From the NCBI RefSeq assembly GCF_001676725.1, contig NZ_CP016172.1:806001-870000 (forward strand): a stretch of 64,000 nt of DNA, in the 5' to 3' direction. Position 1 is the first letter of the stretch, and every line of letters begins with the position of its first letter. Under the pieces are notes generated by a model, which worked only from the letters and a program-made list of their open reading frames with translations, was not told the DNA's origin and ran no database searches. The DNA is from Bordetella flabilis. Its GTDB lineage: Bacteria; Pseudomonadota; Gammaproteobacteria; Burkholderiales; Burkholderiaceae_B. This document shows, in pieces, positions 9,227 through 17,974 of this stretch. The position numbers were made by a program, and so were the translations under genes.

Positions 9227-9438
9227 GGTTTCCTGAGGTACGGTGAGTCGCGCGCACGGCTCCGCCGCACCCCCCATGGGGAGGCGCGGATGGTGGCCAG
9301 CCTCGCTATCGGATATGCGGATCCGGGCCGGAGTGAGCGAGCCGGCAAGGCACGGTCACGGCGTAGGCCGCGGACTTGGGTCCGCCTTGGCGACGTCCGC
9401 CCGGCCTCGGAGATGGCTCATGGCCAGTCGAAGGTGAA

Positions 9439-9831
9439 TCAGGAAATGAAGGGCGGCGCGCGCGGTGCGTGCGCGCGCCTGGGCTGGTGCGTCTGCGGCA
9501 GTTCTATGCCGGCATCGGTATAGACAGACGCCATCGCCGGCAATGCGGCAATGAACACCGCCGCGGTGGGCGGGATGAAGGGAAGGTGATGGACGAGCGC
9601 GCAATAAGGGCAATGCTCGTCGCCCGCGACTGGATGCGAGGACGGTTCTTCAGCGGCGATCGATATGGCAATCGCGTGCGTCGCACTCGTTTCGCTGCAG
9701 AGCTCGACCCATAGCGTACGGCCCGCCCCGGAGGCCAGCCACTTGGACACGGTAGGTGCGATGGCGCCGAAGCACATGGCGCAAAGTGCGAGCCATGTGG
9801 CGTATGTGCGCAATCGCATTGAAATTTGCAT
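9439..9831 (-). CDS. DUF2946 family protein
   Basis: A 130-residue protein with an N-terminal signal/membrane segment (about residues 9-26) and the DUF2946 signature DEHCPYCALVHHLP (about residues 71-84), a Cys/His motif that could bind metal. The family is typically found beside TonB receptors and PepSY proteins for iron or copper. It is the first gene behind the promoter at 9872-9899; the receptor gene follows after 212 bases. The ATG at 9831 has a weak ribosome site; Met5 is a possible alternative. Confidence 0.78.
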   Translation of the reverse strand: MQISMRLRTYATWLALCAMCFGAIAPTVSKWLASGAGRTLWVELCSETSATHAIAISIAAEEPSSHPVAGDEHCPYCALVHHLPFIPPTAAVFIAALPAMASVYTDAGIELPQTHQPRRAHAPRAPPFIS

Positions 9832-9871
9832 GCCGCTGTGAAGTGTCGAGCGGGTGTCCGGGGTCGGTGCG

Positions 9872-9899
9872 ATTCTATAGACGTTGCGGTCTGTGTCAA
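9872..9899 (-). promoter_or_regulatory. strong sigma-70 promoter for the metal-uptake operon
   Basis: On the minus strand TTGACA (9894-9899, perfect) and TAGAAT (9872-9877, 5/6) are 16 bases apart, 41 bases ahead of the DUF2946 start. An AGAC-N6-GTCT dyad lies between the two hexamers. No convincing 19-bp Fur box was found here. Confidence 0.75.
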
Positions 9900-9948
9900 G
9901 TGTGGAGTGTCAGTGCCGAGCTCGCCGGCCGATGCGCTGCTGGCGCGG

Positions 9949-10128
9949 AACTGCAGGATCAACTGCATTGGGTTGACCGGCGGATTCTTCAGCCCGTCGC
10001 TGCTTGGCTGGGTAAAGACGGCTACGGGCAGTCTCGACCATGGGCTTTATGCCATCGCCGCACTGTTGACGCTGGGAGCCTTGCTGATCGCATTCGTCGT
10101 CAAGATGGACGGGAGCGGGACAGCCTGA
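9949..10128 (+). pseudogene. remnant of an ACS-type MFS transporter (C-terminal end only)
   Basis: About 50 residues match the last two helices of anion:cation symporter-type MFS carriers. The stretch INCIGLTGGFFSPSLLGWVK can be aligned by eye with VNCVGLLGGFVSPMIIGSVK of the intact carrier at 15593-16963 in this window, followed by TGS and GL in both. The upstream in-frame residues show no transporter sequence, so the other ten helices are missing. Decayed fragment. Confidence 0.7.
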
Positions 10129-10214
10129 TATCGGCAGGCTGCGGGCGCGGAGGCCAGGAGGAGTGAAGCAACCTGCCTCCCAGCGGGAACTATAGGCATT
10201 GTGTCGATCACGAC

Positions 10215-11222
10215 ATGCGGCGGCGGAGTCGCCGCCGCCGGAGACAGGCCGCACTGTTCCGATTCACCGAAAGTTTCGCAAGCGATAAGGTCCCGCACAC
10301 GATGACATTTTCCAGCCACGTTACAGGCCGGTTGGCCGATGCCGCCATTGGCTCCTCCATTGACGCCGCGATAAGCCCCGCGAATACCCCCGCCGGTACC
10401 GACGGAGGAGAGGCGCGGCAAGCGCCGTGGCCCATGGCCACGGCGTTTTCGACGTATGAAGCGGCCGCCGCCCCCACCGGCGGCCAGGGCTCCCTCGGAT
10501 ACACCGATTCCTCGTCCGTCAGGCGTCGCCGCGAGATCTGCCGTGCCCCCAACTGGCTCGTCGGTGCCGTCACAACGATGATCCGGTTTTCCACGGCGGG
10601 AGCGTCCGACCTCGTGGTTGCGGCGAATCGGGAAGCCGTCGCGAGCACCTTGGGCGCGCCCTCCTCGAAGTTCGCGAACGCCGACTGCACGACAGCTCCC
10701 AGCATGTCCGACTGCCAGCGGCAGTCCGAGTCGGAGCCCTTCAGCGGCGGCACGGCTGAAGACTTGCAGCGGTGGCAGAGTCGGCTGGACCCGCTCGACG
10801 GTTTGATCTCTTTCCGCGGCAAGTATCGTAGCCTGGCCGTTATCCAGCAGTTGCGCCGCAAATGGCGCGATGGCCGGTTCGCTGTCCTGGCCCGAGCCCC
10901 TTACCAGGATTGGCGGCGCACCGATTCCTATGCCAGCTTCATGGATGCGGTGGTGGCGGAACTCAAGGATAGCGGCGACTACGACCGGCTGGTCGACCAG
11001 CGCCTGGCAATCGGCAGGCGAACCCCCAACTACGAGAAGGATATTCGCACCGAGCTGCTGCTGAACCCGGGCAAGGACCGCCACTGGGTGGAAACCGCCA
11101 TGCATGATTTCCTGGCCGACTGGGAGCGGTTCAAGGGGGATACCGGCGAATCGGGCGTTCTGGGCAGGAAGCTGGTGCTATGGAAGCTGCTGGAGGGCGA
11201 ACGGACCGCGACGCAAACGTAA
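10215..11222 (+). CDS. unrecognised ORF; only the C-terminal half looks protein-like
   Basis: An open frame of up to 335 codons, not recognised. The part from about 10776 (roughly 145 residues) has normal protein composition with charged helices, including SYASFMDAVVAELK and a tail with DRHWVETAMHDFLADWERFK. The first 185 residues are Arg/Ser/Ala-rich, lack domain character and start in a GC-rich inverted-repeat-like stretch, so the real start may lie much further in or the gene may be broken. The opposite strand is also open but equally unconvincing for 10129-10775. No ribosome site supports a particular start. Confidence 0.35.
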   Translation: MRRRSRRRRRQAALFRFTESFASDKVPHTMTFSSHVTGRLADAAIGSSIDAAISPANTPAGTDGGEARQAPWPMATAFSTYEAAAAPTGGQGSLGYTDSSSVRRRREICRAPNWLVGAVTTMIRFSTAGASDLVVAANREAVASTLGAPSSKFANADCTTAPSMSDCQRQSESEPFSGGTAEDLQRWQSRLDPLDGLISFRGKYRSLAVIQQLRRKWRDGRFAVLARAPYQDWRRTDSYASFMDAVVAELKDSGDYDRLVDQRLAIGRRTPNYEKDIRTELLLNPGKDRHWVETAMHDFLADWERFKGDTGESGVLGRKLVLWKLLEGERTATQT

Positions 11223-11310
11223 ACAGGGCCAACAGCGTCGATTGTCGATTCACATGCCCGTGGTTCGTCGTATCTGCGGACCGATCGGGTCCGTGGACCT
11301 GGAGAAGACC

Positions 11311-11937
11311 ATGCGTACGCTCACCGTTTCCGCTTTCATCAGCCTGGACGGCGTCATTCAAGCCCCTGGAGGGCCGGAGGAAGATCGCAGTGGCGATTTC
11401 CGGCTGGGCGGCTGGATCGTTCCCTATGCCGACGAGGCGACCGGCCAGAACCTGCGCGACGTGCTTGCGCAGCCGTTCGAGTTGCTGCTGGGGCGACGAA
11501 CCTATGACATTTTCGCGGCGTACTGGCCGCGCGTGCCGGCCGATTCACGCAGCGGGGCCATCGCCGAACTATTCAACCGCGTCCCGAAGCACGTGGCCAC
11601 GCATCGATCCGCAAGCCTCGACTGGCGGAACAGCAATGCGCTGCAGGGCGACTTGACCGGCGCGATACGCCTGCTCAAGCGCCAGGAAGGCGCCAACTTA
11701 TTGACGTTCGGCAGCGGCGACCTGGTCCGCCAGCTGCTGGCCGCGGGCCTCGTCGATGACCTTCGCCTTTCGATCTACCCCGTCATGCTCGGGCACGGCA
11801 AGCGCCTGTTCGGCGATGATGCGGCGGCGTCCGCCTTCCACCTGGCGCACTCGATCCAAACGCCCGGCGGCGTGCTGATCACCCGCTATACGCGCGCCGG
11901 CGAGGTGCGCACGGGCGCATTCGAGGAAGTCGATTGA
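11311..11937 (+). CDS. dihydrofolate reductase-family (RibD C-terminal-like) protein
   Basis: A 208-residue protein of the DHFR/RibD-C fold often annotated as YwjB/YyaP-like reductase. It opens with RTLTVSAFISLDGVIQAPGG, has the LLLGRRTYDIFAAYWP motif near residue 53, then LTFGSGDLVRQLL and an IYPVMLGHGKRLF segment typical of the nucleotide-binding half. A NAD(P)H-dependent reductase with unknown substrate. The ATG at 11311 follows GGAGAAG; the frame is open further upstream without support. The gene stands alone. Confidence 0.85.
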   Translation: MRTLTVSAFISLDGVIQAPGGPEEDRSGDFRLGGWIVPYADEATGQNLRDVLAQPFELLLGRRTYDIFAAYWPRVPADSRSGAIAELFNRVPKHVATHRSASLDWRNSNALQGDLTGAIRLLKRQEGANLLTFGSGDLVRQLLAAGLVDDLRLSIYPVMLGHGKRLFGDDAAASAFHLAHSIQTPGGVLITRYTRAGEVRTGAFEEVD

Positions 11938-11958
11938 CGAGTCGTGCATACTGGTCAC

Positions 11959-12025
11959 CGCAAGTACCTCCTGCACCATCCTGCGAAGTTTTGGAAAAAT
12001 CCGCGCAGCGGGAGAAGTACTTGCG
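11959..12025. repeat. 9-bp perfect inverted repeat in the leader of the antiporter gene
   Basis: CGCAAGTAC (11959-11967) and GTACTTGCG (12017-12025) are perfect inverted copies. Just inside them CTCC (11968-11971) can pair with GGAG (12011-12014). The loop is about 39 bases. It lies 82 bases ahead of the antiporter start and could be an RNA structure or a protein site. Confidence 0.5.
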
Positions 12026-12106
12026 TGCGGGGCGCCCGGGCGCGACGGCGCCTGCCTGCCGCCGGCGCGGCTGGCGGCATCGTCTACCGAGGAACGCATA
12101 CCTGCC

Positions 12107-13387
12107 ATGTCTGACCCCTATTGGTCTCTTTTATTCGGTGCGCTGCTCATTGCCATGGTGCTGGGAGGGTCGCAGCTCGCCCGTCTTTTGTTGAGCGGCG
12201 CCGCGGTCTATCTGTGCATTGGATATGCGCTGGGTCCCGGTTTGCTCGGTTTGTTTACGCCGGACCCCTTTCGACATGCCGATGTGCTGGCACGGGTGGC
12301 GGAGGTCGCTCTGCTGATCTCGCTATTCACCGTCGGATTGCGCATGGGCGTTCCCATGCTGGACCGCAGGTGGATCCTGCCGGTGCGTCTTGCTTTCGTT
12401 TCCATGGCGATCACCGTGGGGCTGATCGCCGTGGTCGGCGTGTGGGGCCTGGGCATGTCGGTTGGCGAAGCGGTGCTGCTGGGTGGGATCCTGGCGCCGA
12501 CCGACCCCGTGTTGGCTTCGGGCGTAAAGACGGATCGGGGCTCGGACCCGGATCACCTGCGCTTCAGCCTGGCAGGCGAGGGAGGCCTGAACGACGGGAC
12601 CGCGTTTCCCTTCGTGATGCTGGGGCTGGGCCTACTGGGCCACCACGACCTTGGAAGCGGGGCATGGCGCTGGGCATTGGTCGACCTGGCCTGGGGCACC
12701 CTGGGGGGGCTGGCCATAGGGGCAGGGCTGGGGGCGCTGATAGGGCGGCTGGTCGTGTACCTGCGCACGCGGCACCAACAAGCGGTGGGACTGGACGAGT
12801 TTCTTTCCCTGGGCCTGATCGCGCTGACTTATGGGGCGGCCCAGGTCTGCCTGGCATCGGGTTTTCTCGCTGTCTTCGCGGCGGGACTGGCGCTTCAACG
12901 TGTCGAAGAACAGCCACGCCGGGGCAGCACGCCGCTGGGGGCGCCGGAAGATACGACGGGCCACAGCGACCGGGTGCTGGCAACGCATTCCCACCATGCA
13001 AGCGCCGAGATGACTCGTGCGGTGCATTCCTTCAATGCGCAGTTGGAAAGGCTTGCGGAATTGACCCTGGTACTCCTGGTGGGCGCCATGTTGCCCTATG
13101 CGGCGCTACGGACCATGCAATGGTGGTTCGTCCCGCTCCTCTTCGTGGTTCTACGTCCGCTGGCGGTGATCGTCGGCACCGCATGGAGCTCCCAAGGGTG
13201 GCGTCAGCGCGCGATGACGTCCTGGTTCGGCATCCGCGGGATCGGGTCGATCTTCTATCTTATGTTTGCCATCCGCCATGGTATCGAGCCCGGCCTGGCG
13301 GAGCAGTTGGTCACGATCACCCTGGTGACGGTCGCTGGCTCCATCCTGCTTCATGGGGCATCGGTGCGGCCCCTGCTGAAGCGGTGA
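12107..13387 (+). CDS. CPA1-type Na+(K+)/H+ antiporter
   Basis: A 426-residue inner-membrane protein with about 12 hydrophobic segments. It carries the family landmarks GGILAPTDPVLASGV (about residues 124-138) and GEGGLNDGTAFPFVML (about 152-167), whose adjacent Asn-Asp is the ion-binding pair of the CPA superfamily. It exchanges cytoplasmic Na+ or K+ for external protons in pH and salt homeostasis. A His-rich hydrophilic loop (RVLATHSHHASAEM, near residue 290) is present. The ribosome site is poor (GAGGA about 15 bases upstream). Monocistronic; a structured leader precedes it. Confidence 0.88.
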   Translation: MSDPYWSLLFGALLIAMVLGGSQLARLLLSGAAVYLCIGYALGPGLLGLFTPDPFRHADVLARVAEVALLISLFTVGLRMGVPMLDRRWILPVRLAFVSMAITVGLIAVVGVWGLGMSVGEAVLLGGILAPTDPVLASGVKTDRGSDPDHLRFSLAGEGGLNDGTAFPFVMLGLGLLGHHDLGSGAWRWALVDLAWGTLGGLAIGAGLGALIGRLVVYLRTRHQQAVGLDEFLSLGLIALTYGAAQVCLASGFLAVFAAGLALQRVEEQPRRGSTPLGAPEDTTGHSDRVLATHSHHASAEMTRAVHSFNAQLERLAELTLVLLVGAMLPYAALRTMQWWFVPLLFVVLRPLAVIVGTAWSSQGWRQRAMTSWFGIRGIGSIFYLMFAIRHGIEPGLAEQLVTITLVTVAGSILLHGASVRPLLKR

Positions 13388-13436
13388 CGCACCTGGGTGC
13401 GCGAGGCGCGGCTTCCGCGGCGCCTCGGACGCTGGT

Positions 13437-14504
13437 TCACGCGGGAATAAGGCGTTCCGCCTTCAGCCGATCGAAGAGGTCGAAGAAGGCATCCGAGGTG
13501 CTCTGGTACAGGAGGAAGCCGGCCTTGCGGCTCTTCGTCATGTCCGTGACGACTTCCATCGGGCGTCCCAGGTCGGCATCGGTGTGCCACCAGGACGCCA
13601 TCTTTCCGATGTCCGGTTCAAGCAGGCCGTGCTTGGCGGCGATCTCGGCCCAGGCAGGGCCGGCGTCCCGCATGCGGCCTTCCAGCGGCCGCACCGTGCC
13701 ATCGAAGGGGGCGGCCTCCAAGCCGAAGTAATCGGCAATCTGGCGCCACATTGTCTTCCAGCGGAATACGTCGCCGTTCACGACATTGAAATCTTCGTTG
13801 CGCGCCGCGTCGGTGGTGGAGGCCCATTCGAGGTGACGCGCGAGCAGGCGCGCGTCGGTCATGTCCGTCAGGCCGTGCCACTGCGCCCCCGACCCCGGAA
13901 AGACGAACGGCTGGCCGGTATGCCGGCACAGGGTCGCATACACCGCCAGGGTCTGTCCCATGTTCATCGCATTGCCGACAGCGAAGCCGATGATGGTATG
14001 AGGGCGGTGCACGCTCCAGCCGAAACCATGGCGATCGGCGGCCTCGAAGAGGCGGTCTTCCTGCTCGTAATAGAAATTCTCGACCGGCTGGCGGCCCTGG
14101 GACTCCCGAAACGGCGTATCCGGCACGGCGCCGGATGCGTAGGCTTCGAAGGGACCCAGGTAATGCTTGAGCCCGGTCACGAGCGCGGCGTGCCTGAGCG
14201 TCCGATTGCGCCCGAGCGGTTCAAGGACATTGCGCACCATGGCGCCATTTACGCGGATGTTCTCCTGCTCGTTTGCCTGGCGGGACCATGCCGTAAAGAA
14301 AACGTGGGTGACGTCCAAACCCGCCACGGCGGCCGAGACGGCATCGGCCATGGTGAGGTCCGCGATGACCGGGGTGCACCCCGGGACGCTGGCGGTGCGC
14401 CCGCGCGAGAGTCCATGGACCGACCAGCCCGTCGACAGCAGGCGCTCCGCGAGTGCCCGGCCGATGACGCCGCTGGCGCCGACAATCAATGCTTTGTTCA
14501 TCAT
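13437..14504 (-). CDS. PRISE-type NAD(P)H-dependent enone reductase (SDR superfamily)
   Basis: A 355-residue extended SDR of the progesterone 5-beta-reductase/iridoid synthase-like (PRISE) family. N-terminal Rossmann motif GASGVIGRAL; the atypical active-site motifs VTGLKHYLGPFE (catalytic Lys) and NFYYEQED (catalytic Tyr) replace the normal YxxxK; HRPHTIIGFA follows. Family members reduce activated C=C bonds of enones. The first ATG of the start pair at 14504/14501 has GGAG seven bases upstream; an ATG at 14519 is inferior. It follows the HMG-CoA lyase gene by 92 bases on the same strand and may be a distal operon member. Confidence 0.85.
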   Translation of the reverse strand: MMNKALIVGASGVIGRALAERLLSTGWSVHGLSRGRTASVPGCTPVIADLTMADAVSAAVAGLDVTHVFFTAWSRQANEQENIRVNGAMVRNVLEPLGRNRTLRHAALVTGLKHYLGPFEAYASGAVPDTPFRESQGRQPVENFYYEQEDRLFEAADRHGFGWSVHRPHTIIGFAVGNAMNMGQTLAVYATLCRHTGQPFVFPGSGAQWHGLTDMTDARLLARHLEWASTTDAARNEDFNVVNGDVFRWKTMWRQIADYFGLEAAPFDGTVRPLEGRMRDAGPAWAEIAAKHGLLEPDIGKMASWWHTDADLGRPMEVVTDMTKSRKAGFLLYQSTSDAFFDLFDRLKAERLIPA

Positions 14505-14596
14505 GTGTTCGCTCCGCATGGGTATTGCGCCAGCATACTGCGATCGCGATGGTTGCCCGATCGGCTGGCCTGCGGGGCGCTTGAGCTGGCACCCCG

Positions 14597-15529
14597 TCAG
14601 GCCGGCCGCGCGGGGGCTTTGTAGGTCAGCGGCAGGCCGGCGTTCGCGACCGCACCCACGAAAGCTTCGCCGGGCAGCCAGGAAGCCACGGCGGCGCGCA
14701 AGGCCAGCAGCGCCGGCAGGTCGATGCCGGTGTCCAGCCCTTCGGATTCCAGCAGGAAGACCGTGTCTTCCGTATTGATGTTGCCGGTGGCGTTCGGCGC
14801 AAAGGGACAGCCTCCCAGTCCGCCGATGGATGCGTCGAAGGCGCGCACCCCCGCCTCCAGCGCGGCCAGTACATTGCTCAGCCCCAGGCCGCGCGTGTCG
14901 TGGAAGTGGCAGGCCACGGGCACGTCCCCGCAGCGAGCCATGACCTGCTTCATCAGGCCGCGCACCTGGGAAGGGTGGGCGTACCCCACGGTGTCGGCGA
15001 TCGTCAGTTCGTCGGCGCCGGCATCCAGCAGCGCGTCGACCAGGCCCAGGACCTGGGCCGCCTGCACCTCGCCGGCGATGGCACAGCCGAACGCGGTCGC
15101 GATGCCCGCGCCCAGCCTGACGCCGGCGTGCCCATCTGCGCGCCGCGCGGCGACGATGCGGCGGAAGTCCTCCACCGATTCAGCAGTGGAACGCCGAACA
15201 TTCTTCAGGTTGTGGGCTTCGCTCGCCGACAACACGTAATGCACCTTGGGCAGTCCGGTCGCCATGGCGCGCTGCGCGCCTTTCAGATTGGGCACCAGTG
15301 CGGCCGGCGTCAGGCCGGGGATTTCCAGCGCACCGCGCGCCACTTCTTCCGCGTCGGCGAACTGCGGCACGATGCGCGGCGGCACGAAGGAGGTGACCTC
15401 CACATGGCGGCCGCCGGCGTCGGCATAGCCGCGGCACCAGGCCAGTTTGCGTTCCGCGGGCAGTATCTGGCTTACCATCTGCAGGCCGTCGCGCGGCCCC
15501 ACTTCCCTGACGTCGACTCGATTGTCCAT
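14597..15529 (-). CDS. hydroxymethylglutaryl-CoA lyase-type enzyme
   Basis: A 310-residue TIM-barrel lyase of the HMGL-like family. The active-site motif EVGPRDGLQ is at the N-terminus, CHFHDTRGLG supplies metal-ligand histidines, and GGLGGCPFAPNATGN holds the catalytic cysteine. It cleaves 3-hydroxy-3-methylglutaryl-CoA or a related 3-hydroxyacyl-CoA into acetyl-CoA (or a homologue) and a keto acid. The ATG at 15529 has AGGAA upstream. Last catabolic gene of the HyuA/HyuB-CoA-transferase-hydratase operon. The family also includes citramalyl-type specificities, so the exact substrate is open. Confidence 0.88.
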   Translation of the reverse strand: MDNRVDVREVGPRDGLQMVSQILPAERKLAWCRGYADAGGRHVEVTSFVPPRIVPQFADAEEVARGALEIPGLTPAALVPNLKGAQRAMATGLPKVHYVLSASEAHNLKNVRRSTAESVEDFRRIVAARRADGHAGVRLGAGIATAFGCAIAGEVQAAQVLGLVDALLDAGADELTIADTVGYAHPSQVRGLMKQVMARCGDVPVACHFHDTRGLGLSNVLAALEAGVRAFDASIGGLGGCPFAPNATGNINTEDTVFLLESEGLDTGIDLPALLALRAAVASWLPGEAFVGAVANAGLPLTYKAPARPA

Positions 15530-15592
15530 GATTGTGCTTCCTGTTTCATGCCGGTGGCGCCGGCGCGCCACCGGAGTGCGGCGTTGGCCGCC

Positions 15593-16963
15593 TCAATGCC
15601 GGGCGGGCATGCCGGTGGCGGGCACGGCGGTGTCCAGCGGTTGGTGCTGGGGCCGCGCGGCCTTCTCGCTGGCCACCATGCCGGTGGCGAAGCGGATGAC
15701 CGCCACCGCGCCCAGCACCATCAGCAGCGACACCGCGCCCAGCCCGCCGACCATGCTGCCGGTCCAGGTCTTGACCGACCCGATGATCATGGGGCTGACG
15801 AAGCCGCCGAGCAGTCCCACGCAGTTGACGATGGCCACCCCGCCGGCCGCGCCGCGTCCGCGGATGTAGTCGGTGGAGATGGCCCAGATCAGCGGATTCG
15901 GAGCCAGGATGCCGGCCGTGGCGACCGACAAGGCGATCAGCGACAGCGTCAGGCTGCCAGGCGTCATGGCGGCGGCGATCAGGCCAAGCGCGCCCACGAG
16001 CATCGCGCCGCCGCAATGCCAGCGGCGCTCCATGGTGCGATCGGAATGGCGATTGAGCAGAACGAGGGCCACCCAACTGACGAAATACGGAATCGCCGAG
16101 TAGGCGCCCACCGCCAGGGGAGTGCCGACGCCGGCGTTCTTGATAAGCGTCGGCAGCCAGAAACCGATGGCGAAGACGCCGGCGATCTGCGTGAACCATA
16201 CGAAGCCCATGAGGTACACGCGCGGGTCGCGCAGCGCACGGGCGAATGTATGCTCCGCGTGTGCGTCCGTGACGCCGGAGCTGTTGCGCAGGTCCGCCGA
16301 CACCTGCTCTTTTTCCGCGGCGCTGAGCCAGCGGGCGTCCTCGGGACGGTTGTCCAGGTAGAAATAGGCGATGATGCCCAGCACGCTGGCCGGCAGCCCT
16401 TGCACAATGAACATCCACTGCCAGCCGTGCAGCCCATGCCAGCCTTCGAAGTAGGTCATCAGCCAGCCCGACATCGGGCCGCCGAACAGGCCGGCGATGC
16501 CCGTGGCGCAGGTGAACAGGGCGATGACCTTTGCGCGCCGCTCCACCGGGTACCATCGCGTCAGGTAGTAGATGACACCCGGGTACAGGCCGGCCTCGGC
16601 CAGGCCCAGCACGAAGCGCACGACGTACAAGTGGCTGGGCAGCGTGACGAAGGCCGTGCCCGCCGCCACCAGACCCCATATGACCATGATGCGCGAGAAG
16701 GTCAGCTTGACGCCGATGCGCGCCAGCAGCAGGTTGCTGGGGATTTCCATCAGGACGTAGCCCAGGAAGAAGATCCCGGCGCCGATACTGTAGGTCAGGT
16801 CGCTGAACCCCACGTCGTGCTTCATGTCCAGCTGCGCAATGCCGATATTGATGCGATCCAGGAAAGCGAAGGTGTAGCAGAGGAACAGGAACGGAATCAG
16901 CCGGCGTGTGATGCGCCCGTAGGTCCGGTCCGCCTGTACGGCGTTCTGGTGTTGTTGCTCCAT
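15593..16963 (-). CDS. MFS transporter, anion:cation symporter (ACS) type
   Basis: A 456-residue carrier with 12 predicted helices and the ACS family start (ITRRLIPFLFLCYTFAFLDR), the GLAEAGLYPGVIYYLTRWYP stretch between helices 4 and 5, and NPLIWAISTDYIRGRG in the second half. ACS carriers import organic anions (tartrate, glucarate, phthalate type) with protons. The ATG at 16963 follows GGAGGAGACAACGACC. The frame is open far upstream into the neighbouring gene but without coding character. In the operon it is the likely uptake system for the substrate handled by the flanking CoA enzymes. Confidence 0.88.
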   Translation of the reverse strand: MEQQHQNAVQADRTYGRITRRLIPFLFLCYTFAFLDRINIGIAQLDMKHDVGFSDLTYSIGAGIFFLGYVLMEIPSNLLLARIGVKLTFSRIMVIWGLVAAGTAFVTLPSHLYVVRFVLGLAEAGLYPGVIYYLTRWYPVERRAKVIALFTCATGIAGLFGGPMSGWLMTYFEGWHGLHGWQWMFIVQGLPASVLGIIAYFYLDNRPEDARWLSAAEKEQVSADLRNSSGVTDAHAEHTFARALRDPRVYLMGFVWFTQIAGVFAIGFWLPTLIKNAGVGTPLAVGAYSAIPYFVSWVALVLLNRHSDRTMERRWHCGGAMLVGALGLIAAAMTPGSLTLSLIALSVATAGILAPNPLIWAISTDYIRGRGAAGGVAIVNCVGLLGGFVSPMIIGSVKTWTGSMVGGLGAVSLLMVLGAVAVIRFATGMVASEKAARPQHQPLDTAVPATGMPARH

Positions 16964-17084
16964 GGTCGTTGTCTCCTCCGGCTGCGGCCGGTTATGGAAT
17001 GGCGCGGCAGCGTTCTGCCGTGCTCCGGGCGGTCCTGTGCGGCCGCAGGCGGGATTGCGCCGACGGCCGGCACGGCCTCTGTCG

Positions 17085-17903
17085 TCAGCGTCCGCTGAAC
17101 ACCGGCTGGCGCTTTTCGTTGTAGGCGTTGATGCCCTCCAGCCGGTCGGCCGTCGGGATGAGGCGGTTGTAGGCTTCGATCTCCACGAACAGGCCGGTAT
17201 GCAGGTCGGCCTGCATGCCGAGGTCGATGGCTTTCTTGGCCTGCATGATGGACAGCGGCGCGCTGGTGCAGATGTCGCGCGCCGCGGCGATGGCATCGTC
17301 CAGCACCTGGCCCGGCTCGGACAAGTGGTTCACCACGCCCCAGGCCAGCGCGTCTTCGGCGCTGAACCGCCCGCCGCGGAAGATAAGCTCCTTGGCGCGT
17401 CGCGCACCGATTGCGCGGGGCAGTTGCTGCGTACCGCCGCCGCCGGGCATGATGCCGCGCTTCACCTCGGTAAAGCCGAACACCGCGTTGCGCGCCGCGT
17501 AGGCGAAGTCGCAGGCCAGCAGCAATTCCAGGCCGCCCGCCACGGCGGCGCCATTGGCCGCGCAGATCAGCGGCAGGGGACACTCCGTAATGGCGCGGTT
17601 CATGCGTTCGAACAGGTAATGCTGGCGGCCGAATTGCGCGTCGCTCATGCCCTCGCGCTGCTTCAGGTCGGCCCCGCCGCAGAAGGCTCGGTCGCCCGCG
17701 CCGGTCAGGATCACGCAGCGATAGCATTCGGGATCGGCATGCAACGCGCCGAACACATGCAGCAGTTCGTGGCCCATGGCGGTGCTGATGGCGTTGGCGA
17801 CCTGCGGCCGGTCGAGGCAGACGACCAGTATCCGGCCATCCACTTCCCGCAACCGCAGCGTTTCGAGCGCTGCGGGGTCCAGCTGTTCCGTGATTTTCAC
17901 CAT
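17085..17903 (-). CDS. enoyl-CoA hydratase/isomerase family protein
   Basis: A 272-residue crotonase-fold enzyme. The oxyanion-hole region DRAFCGGADLK, the first acidic residue in GGLEL and the second in FTEVKRGIMPGGGGTQ are all present, so both glutamates needed for hydration are kept. In this context it may hydrate a 3-methylglutaconyl-CoA-like substrate to feed the HMG-CoA lyase-type gene downstream (inference). The ATG at 17903 follows AGGAGAC. It is separated by 71 bases from the CoA-transferase gene. Confidence 0.85.
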   Translation of the reverse strand: MVKITEQLDPAALETLRLREVDGRILVVCLDRPQVANAISTAMGHELLHVFGALHADPECYRCVILTGAGDRAFCGGADLKQREGMSDAQFGRQHYLFERMNRAITECPLPLICAANGAAVAGGLELLLACDFAYAARNAVFGFTEVKRGIMPGGGGTQQLPRAIGARRAKELIFRGGRFSAEDALAWGVVNHLSEPGQVLDDAIAAARDICTSAPLSIMQAKKAIDLGMQADLHTGLFVEIEAYNRLIPTADRLEGINAYNEKRQPVFSGR

Positions 17904-17974
17904 GTCTCCTGTGCAGTCATCATCAGTCGGGGCATCATCAGTGCGCCGCCGGCGTGTCGTCGTCGCCCCGCGTG

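Noticed and set aside
9832..9930. Fur box ahead of the TonB-receptor operon
   Set aside because: No stretch resembling the 19-bp A/T-rich Fur palindrome could be aligned; only a sigma-70 promoter and a short dyad are visible.
9826..9948. N-terminal part of the frame containing the MFS remnant
   Set aside because: It overlaps the DUF2946 promoter region and shows no transporter sequence, so it is not part of a real gene.
13388..13436. GAGGCGC...GCGCCTC inverted repeat between the convergent antiporter and reductase genes as a terminator
   Set aside because: A hairpin can form but there is no T tract on either strand, so it is not called an intrinsic terminator.
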